Source: Planctomycetota bacterium (GTDB lineage Bacteria; Planctomycetota; Planctomycetia; Isosphaerales; Isosphaeraceae). Taken from it: a DNA stretch of 37,303 bases. Position numbers and translations under genes: made by a program. Positions 34,623 to 37,303 of this stretch are shown here, one piece after another (the stretch's first letter is position 1; each line of letters opens with the position of its first letter). Below the pieces are notes generated by a model. The model did not search any database and was not told the origin of the DNA. It saw only the letters and a list, made by a program, of their open reading frames with translations. The stretch spans positions 1 to 37,303 of the forward strand of contig JAJYWB010000062.1 in assembly GCA_021791715.1 (NCBI GenBank), given 5' to 3'.

Positions 34623-34672
34623 CCGCGGCGCGACGGTATATTCCAACGCGATGATCGATCCGCGCGCCGCGG
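34623..34672. repeat. 10-bp inverted repeat after lexA
   Basis: CCGCGGCGCG at 34623-34632 is the exact reverse complement of 34663-34672, with a 30-base loop, 11 bases after the lexA stop. No T-tract follows, so terminator function is uncertain. Confidence 0.45.
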
Positions 34673-34806
34673 TCGGCGAGATCCTTGAACGATCGAGGCG
34701 GAGGGCGCACGCTCAACGCGGATCGATCGTCGCGAGTGCGAGTGCTCGCGCGAACTTACTTAAGTTATAAAAATCATTTTTCCACTTGATTGAAACGAGC
34801 GTTCTT

Positions 34807-35292
34807 ATGGCGAATCAATCGGGATCGGCCGCCGATCACGTGACGTTATTCACCGACGGCGCGTGCGGCGGTAATCCAGGCCCCGGCGGCTGGGCGTTTA
34901 TCTTGGAGCATCCCGATTCGGGAACGAAAAAGAAGGCCTCGGGCGCCGATCCCGCGACGACGAACAACCGGATGGAACTCGCCGCGGTGATCGAGGGGCT
35001 CGCTTCGCTCAATCGCCGCTGCCGCGTCAAGCTCGTCACCGACAGCCAATACGTCGCCAAAGGGATCGAATCGTGGCTCTCCAAGTGGAAGAGCAACGGC
35101 TGGAAACGCAACGAGGGGGGACGATTCGTCCCGGTGCGCAACGTCGACCTCTGGCAAAGGCTCGACGAACTCCTCGCGGAACACGAGGTCCGCGTCGAAC
35201 ACGTCTACGGCCACGCCGGGCATCCCGAGAACGAGGAATGCGACAAGATGGCCGTCGACGCGTATAAAAAACTGATGAAATCAAACAGGTAA
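34807..35292 (+). CDS. rnhA: Ribonuclease HI
   Basis: RNase HI cuts the RNA strand of RNA-DNA hybrids, for example at R-loops and primers. The 161-aa product (from ATG 34807) carries the four acidic active-site residues D17 (LFTDGACGGNPGPGGW), E57 (NNRMEL), D79 (VTDSQYV) and D146 (NEECDKMA), plus the conserved His136 in YGHAGHPENEECD. The basic handle region (SKWKSNGWKRNEGG) is present, so it is the classic HI type. The frame is open back to a TTG at 34786, but the ATG fits the family better. A TATAA stretch at 34766-34770 may be part of its promoter. The gene converges with the Tat-exported protein gene. Confidence 0.97.
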   Translation: MANQSGSAADHVTLFTDGACGGNPGPGGWAFILEHPDSGTKKKASGADPATTNNRMELAAVIEGLASLNRRCRVKLVTDSQYVAKGIESWLSKWKSNGWKRNEGGRFVPVRNVDLWQRLDELLAEHEVRVEHVYGHAGHPENEECDKMAVDAYKKLMKSNR

Positions 35293-35340
35293 AAATACCT
35301 CCGCGTTTAACTCCCACTCGATCTTTTTGTTCTCATTACG

Positions 35341-35358
35341 ATCGCGCGATTGCGCGAT
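35341..35358. terminator. Small hairpin between convergent rnhA and Tat-protein genes
   Basis: ATCGCGC and GCGCGAT form a perfect 7-bp stem with a GATT loop, 48 bases after the rnhA stop. No T-tract follows, so it is only a possible terminator. Confidence 0.3.
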
Positions 35359-35362
35359 GATG

Positions 35363-36886
35363 TTAAGTTCTCTTGATCCGGGCTACGGCTTGTCGCGCCT
35401 TGATCATCAGCGGGCTTTCGGGCGTTGAGGCCGCGGGAAGGTTGAAAATCGACGCCGCGGCGAGCGGGGCGCCGAAGCGGGGATCGCTCGCGAGCAGATG
35501 TTCCTCCCACGAAGCCGCGCCGAATTTGTAATCGTGCGAATCGCGCCCTTTCACGAAAATCGCCTTCCGCGCCGCGCGGAAATACGCGTCGGTCGATCCC
35601 CCCGAGGCGAGATAACCGACCAGTTTCTGTGCCGCGTGTTCACGATTCGATCCGATCGTCGCGAAGATCTCGCCGATCGCCTCTTCCCCCTTCGTCTCGG
35701 GGTTGATCGCGGCGATCGCGTCGATCTTGAATTCGCTCTTCGGCTTCACGCGATCGCGATACAGCGACGGCCAGCCCGAAGCCTGCAAGAGCGCGAGCCT
35801 TCGAGTCGTATCGTCGCCGCTTGCCATGTAAATATAATGAAGCGCATTGCACGAGGTGACCGCGTGGATCGGCAAGATTCCCGGCGCGCGCGCCATCAGC
35901 TCTCCCGCGGCCAAAATCGCGGCGTCCCAAAGCGACTCGGGGGCGACCCCCTCGTTGAGCAGTTTGACGCATTCGGAACACGCGTCCGCGGTCGACGCGT
36001 TTCGGATCGTCGCCAGGAAAGCCGTCGACGCCGCGGGATCGCGCCGGCCGATCTGCCAATCTTCGCGGATCTTCTTGGCGTTCTCGAGATTCAACAGATA
36101 AGGGCCGACCGGCGCTTTCTCGCGATCCCCCTGCAAATCGAGCAAACCGAAAACGAGCGACCTGAGCACGGGCTCGGCGTGCTGAATGCCGATCGTCTCG
36201 AGCGTCCTACGCGATTGCGACGTGAAGATCGCCTTGTGGCCGATATCGCGATGATCGCGCAGGCCGTAGCGATAAATCGCCTCGAACACCTCGCCCAAAC
36301 CCGCCGATCGGCACAGGCTCGTGATCGCCGCGTCGGCGGCCTCGGCGTCCCAATCCTCCATCGCCTTCGTGAACGCCTCGCGCGCCTGCGAAGGACGCGG
36401 CAAACGCGATTCCTCCGGCTTTTTGAGCGTCCAATCCCCCTCGCGAACGTCCTGTTCTTGCGAATTCTTGAACGTATCCAATGCCCAAAACATCGGCATA
36501 AGCCGGTCTTCAACGTCGGCGACCTGACCCAGCATGTGCGCCGAGTTCATCACCAGCACGGCGTGAAATTTGAACCCGACCGGTCTGGGTTTGACGTTGC
36601 GAATCCCCGCGAGGAACAATCCTCCCAACAAATCACGATATGACAAGCCGTCGTTGAGTTTGACGACCGCGGATTCGAGGATCGCGTCGCGGGGAGTCTC
36701 CTCGATCCAACGGACGATCGGCTCGATCTCGGGTCGAAAACAGACCGCGTCGGGATCGAGCCTCATCTCCCGACCGACCGCCGGGGTGATTCGTGAAAGT
36801 TCCGTCCAGGTTCCGAGCCCGGCGCCCAGACCCAGCGCCGTCGTCGACTTCAAAAACCCGCGCCGACCGATCGAACTCGCTCGCAT
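35363..36886 (-). CDS. Tat-exported protein of unknown function
   Basis: The frame is open from 37012, but the ATG at 36886 (507 aa) is preferred: GAGGGAGCGGGG precedes it and the N-terminus becomes MRASSIGRRGFLKSTTALGLGAGLG, a twin-arginine signal with RRGFLK followed by a hydrophobic stretch. This implies export in folded form, often with a cofactor. The mature part is mostly helical, with conserved-looking segments such as VVKLNDGLSYRDLLGGLFLAGIRNVKPRPVGFKFHAVLVMNSAHM, YRYGLRDHRDIGHKAIF and HDYKFGAASWEEHLL, each with His residues that could bind a metal. I do not recognise a named family. The gene is monocistronic and converges with rnhA. Confidence 0.82.
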   Translation of the reverse strand: MRASSIGRRGFLKSTTALGLGAGLGTWTELSRITPAVGREMRLDPDAVCFRPEIEPIVRWIEETPRDAILESAVVKLNDGLSYRDLLGGLFLAGIRNVKPRPVGFKFHAVLVMNSAHMLGQVADVEDRLMPMFWALDTFKNSQEQDVREGDWTLKKPEESRLPRPSQAREAFTKAMEDWDAEAADAAITSLCRSAGLGEVFEAIYRYGLRDHRDIGHKAIFTSQSRRTLETIGIQHAEPVLRSLVFGLLDLQGDREKAPVGPYLLNLENAKKIREDWQIGRRDPAASTAFLATIRNASTADACSECVKLLNEGVAPESLWDAAILAAGELMARAPGILPIHAVTSCNALHYIYMASGDDTTRRLALLQASGWPSLYRDRVKPKSEFKIDAIAAINPETKGEEAIGEIFATIGSNREHAAQKLVGYLASGGSTDAYFRAARKAIFVKGRDSHDYKFGAASWEEHLLASDPRFGAPLAAASIFNLPAASTPESPLMIKARQAVARIKRT

Positions 36887-37303
36887 GGCCCCGCTCCCTC
36901 GTCGAATGGACCGGCTTCGAATCGCCCGATGCGTGCGAGCCCGCTGTGAACCCGGAAGAGTCGCGCCCGGTCGATCCGATTCCTTTAAAATATTCGAACG
37001 CATCCCGCGCACGCCGGCAAGAGGGAGGTCCGATCGGAGATTTTTAAGTTATTAAGGTTTGTTCAGTATGAAATATAGACTAAATAAAATATCGTTGTGT
37101 ATCCGCCCGCGGAACGACCGGATCGGGAGCGAGGCGTTAGAGGCGATCCGGATAAGCTTCCGCGGCACTATCCGCCTGATTTTACAGGTTTCATCGCCAA
37201 TTCGCCAATAAAAACACTATATGTCAGAAATCTAGATGTTGTGATCTCTCTATTTGGGAGGGCGAGCCTCCCGGTGAGGCTCTTTTCGTGAACGACTTCG
37301 ATG
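36887..37303. other. Intergenic region with dispersed repeat at the window edge
   Basis: The stretch upstream of the Tat-exported protein gene has an AT-rich segment at about 37040-37100 that may be its promoter region. From 37138 it is occupied by a copy of the dispersed repeat. No gene is seen. Confidence 0.6.
37138..37303 (+). repeat. Dispersed hairpin repeat, copy B (plus, may continue past window)
   Basis: It starts TAGAGGCGATCCGGA and contains CTATTTGGGAGGGCGAGCCT, then CCCGGTGAG and CTCTTTTCGT, matching copy A (10170-10333, minus) at both ends and in length (~165 bases). The middle is more diverged. Short frames in both copies give similar translations (RGDP...LFGRAxLPVxLFS), reflecting shared DNA rather than a proven protein. 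Confidence 0.8.

Noticed and set aside
37097..37291. 64-codon frame at the right edge, similar to one at 10178-10384 (minus)
   Set aside because: Similarity follows from the shared dispersed repeat; there is no ribosome site and the hairpin core makes coding unlikely.

Overview
The window looks like a chromosomal segment from a member of the Planctomycetota, possibly near the Isosphaeraceae or Gemmataceae; this lineage is an inference. Supporting signs are an exported protein with an N-terminal LEPR-XLL-like motif (LERRDLLS), an Rpn/PD-(D/E)XK nuclease-like protein beginning MHKPFDITMKTL, a sigma/anti-sigma/membrane-PDZ operon, tandem large RND permeases, many small secreted or membrane proteins of unknown function, and long gene-poor gaps. 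CGATCG-type words are strikingly abundant. I see no phage genes, no CRISPR array, no rRNA or tRNA and no complete insertion sequence.

Layout. Bases 1-3496 hold two tandem genes for exported TPR-repeat proteins sharing an almost identical leader; the first is cut by the window edge. Enolase (eno, minus strand) follows, then an 866-base gap with a 16-bp inverted repeat. An alpha/beta-hydrolase-like protein and a LEPR-XLL-like exported protein (both minus) precede a polysaccharide-flippase-like membrane protein (plus). The gap at 9842-10718 carries two oppositely oriented copies of a small dispersed repeat; a third copy lies at the right end (37138-37303). Two membrane-anchored unknown proteins follow.

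Bases 12342-28274 form an efflux region. It has one HlyD-type periplasmic adaptor (minus), an Rpn-type nuclease-like gene, two candidate small secreted proteins, and three consecutive RND permease genes (plus). The permeases are mosaics of near-identical and divergent blocks, carry His/Gly-rich cytoplasmic tails and lack most of the usual proton-relay residues. No outer-membrane TolC-type gene is visible.

Bases 28352-32571 hold a GNAT acetyltransferase-like protein (minus), a compact operon of an ECF-type sigma factor, a zinc-binding anti-sigma factor and a membrane-anchored HtrA-like PDZ protein with all three catalytic positions replaced, and then a small lipoprotein (minus). The right end has surE (minus), lexA with a perfect palindrome upstream, rnhA, and a Tat-exported unknown protein (minus).

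Best candidates for new biology: the sigma/anti-sigma/pseudo-HtrA operon, the triplicated RND set, the dispersed hairpin repeat, and the palindrome upstream of lexA as a possible lineage-specific SOS operator. All functions are inferred from sequence reading; no searches were run.
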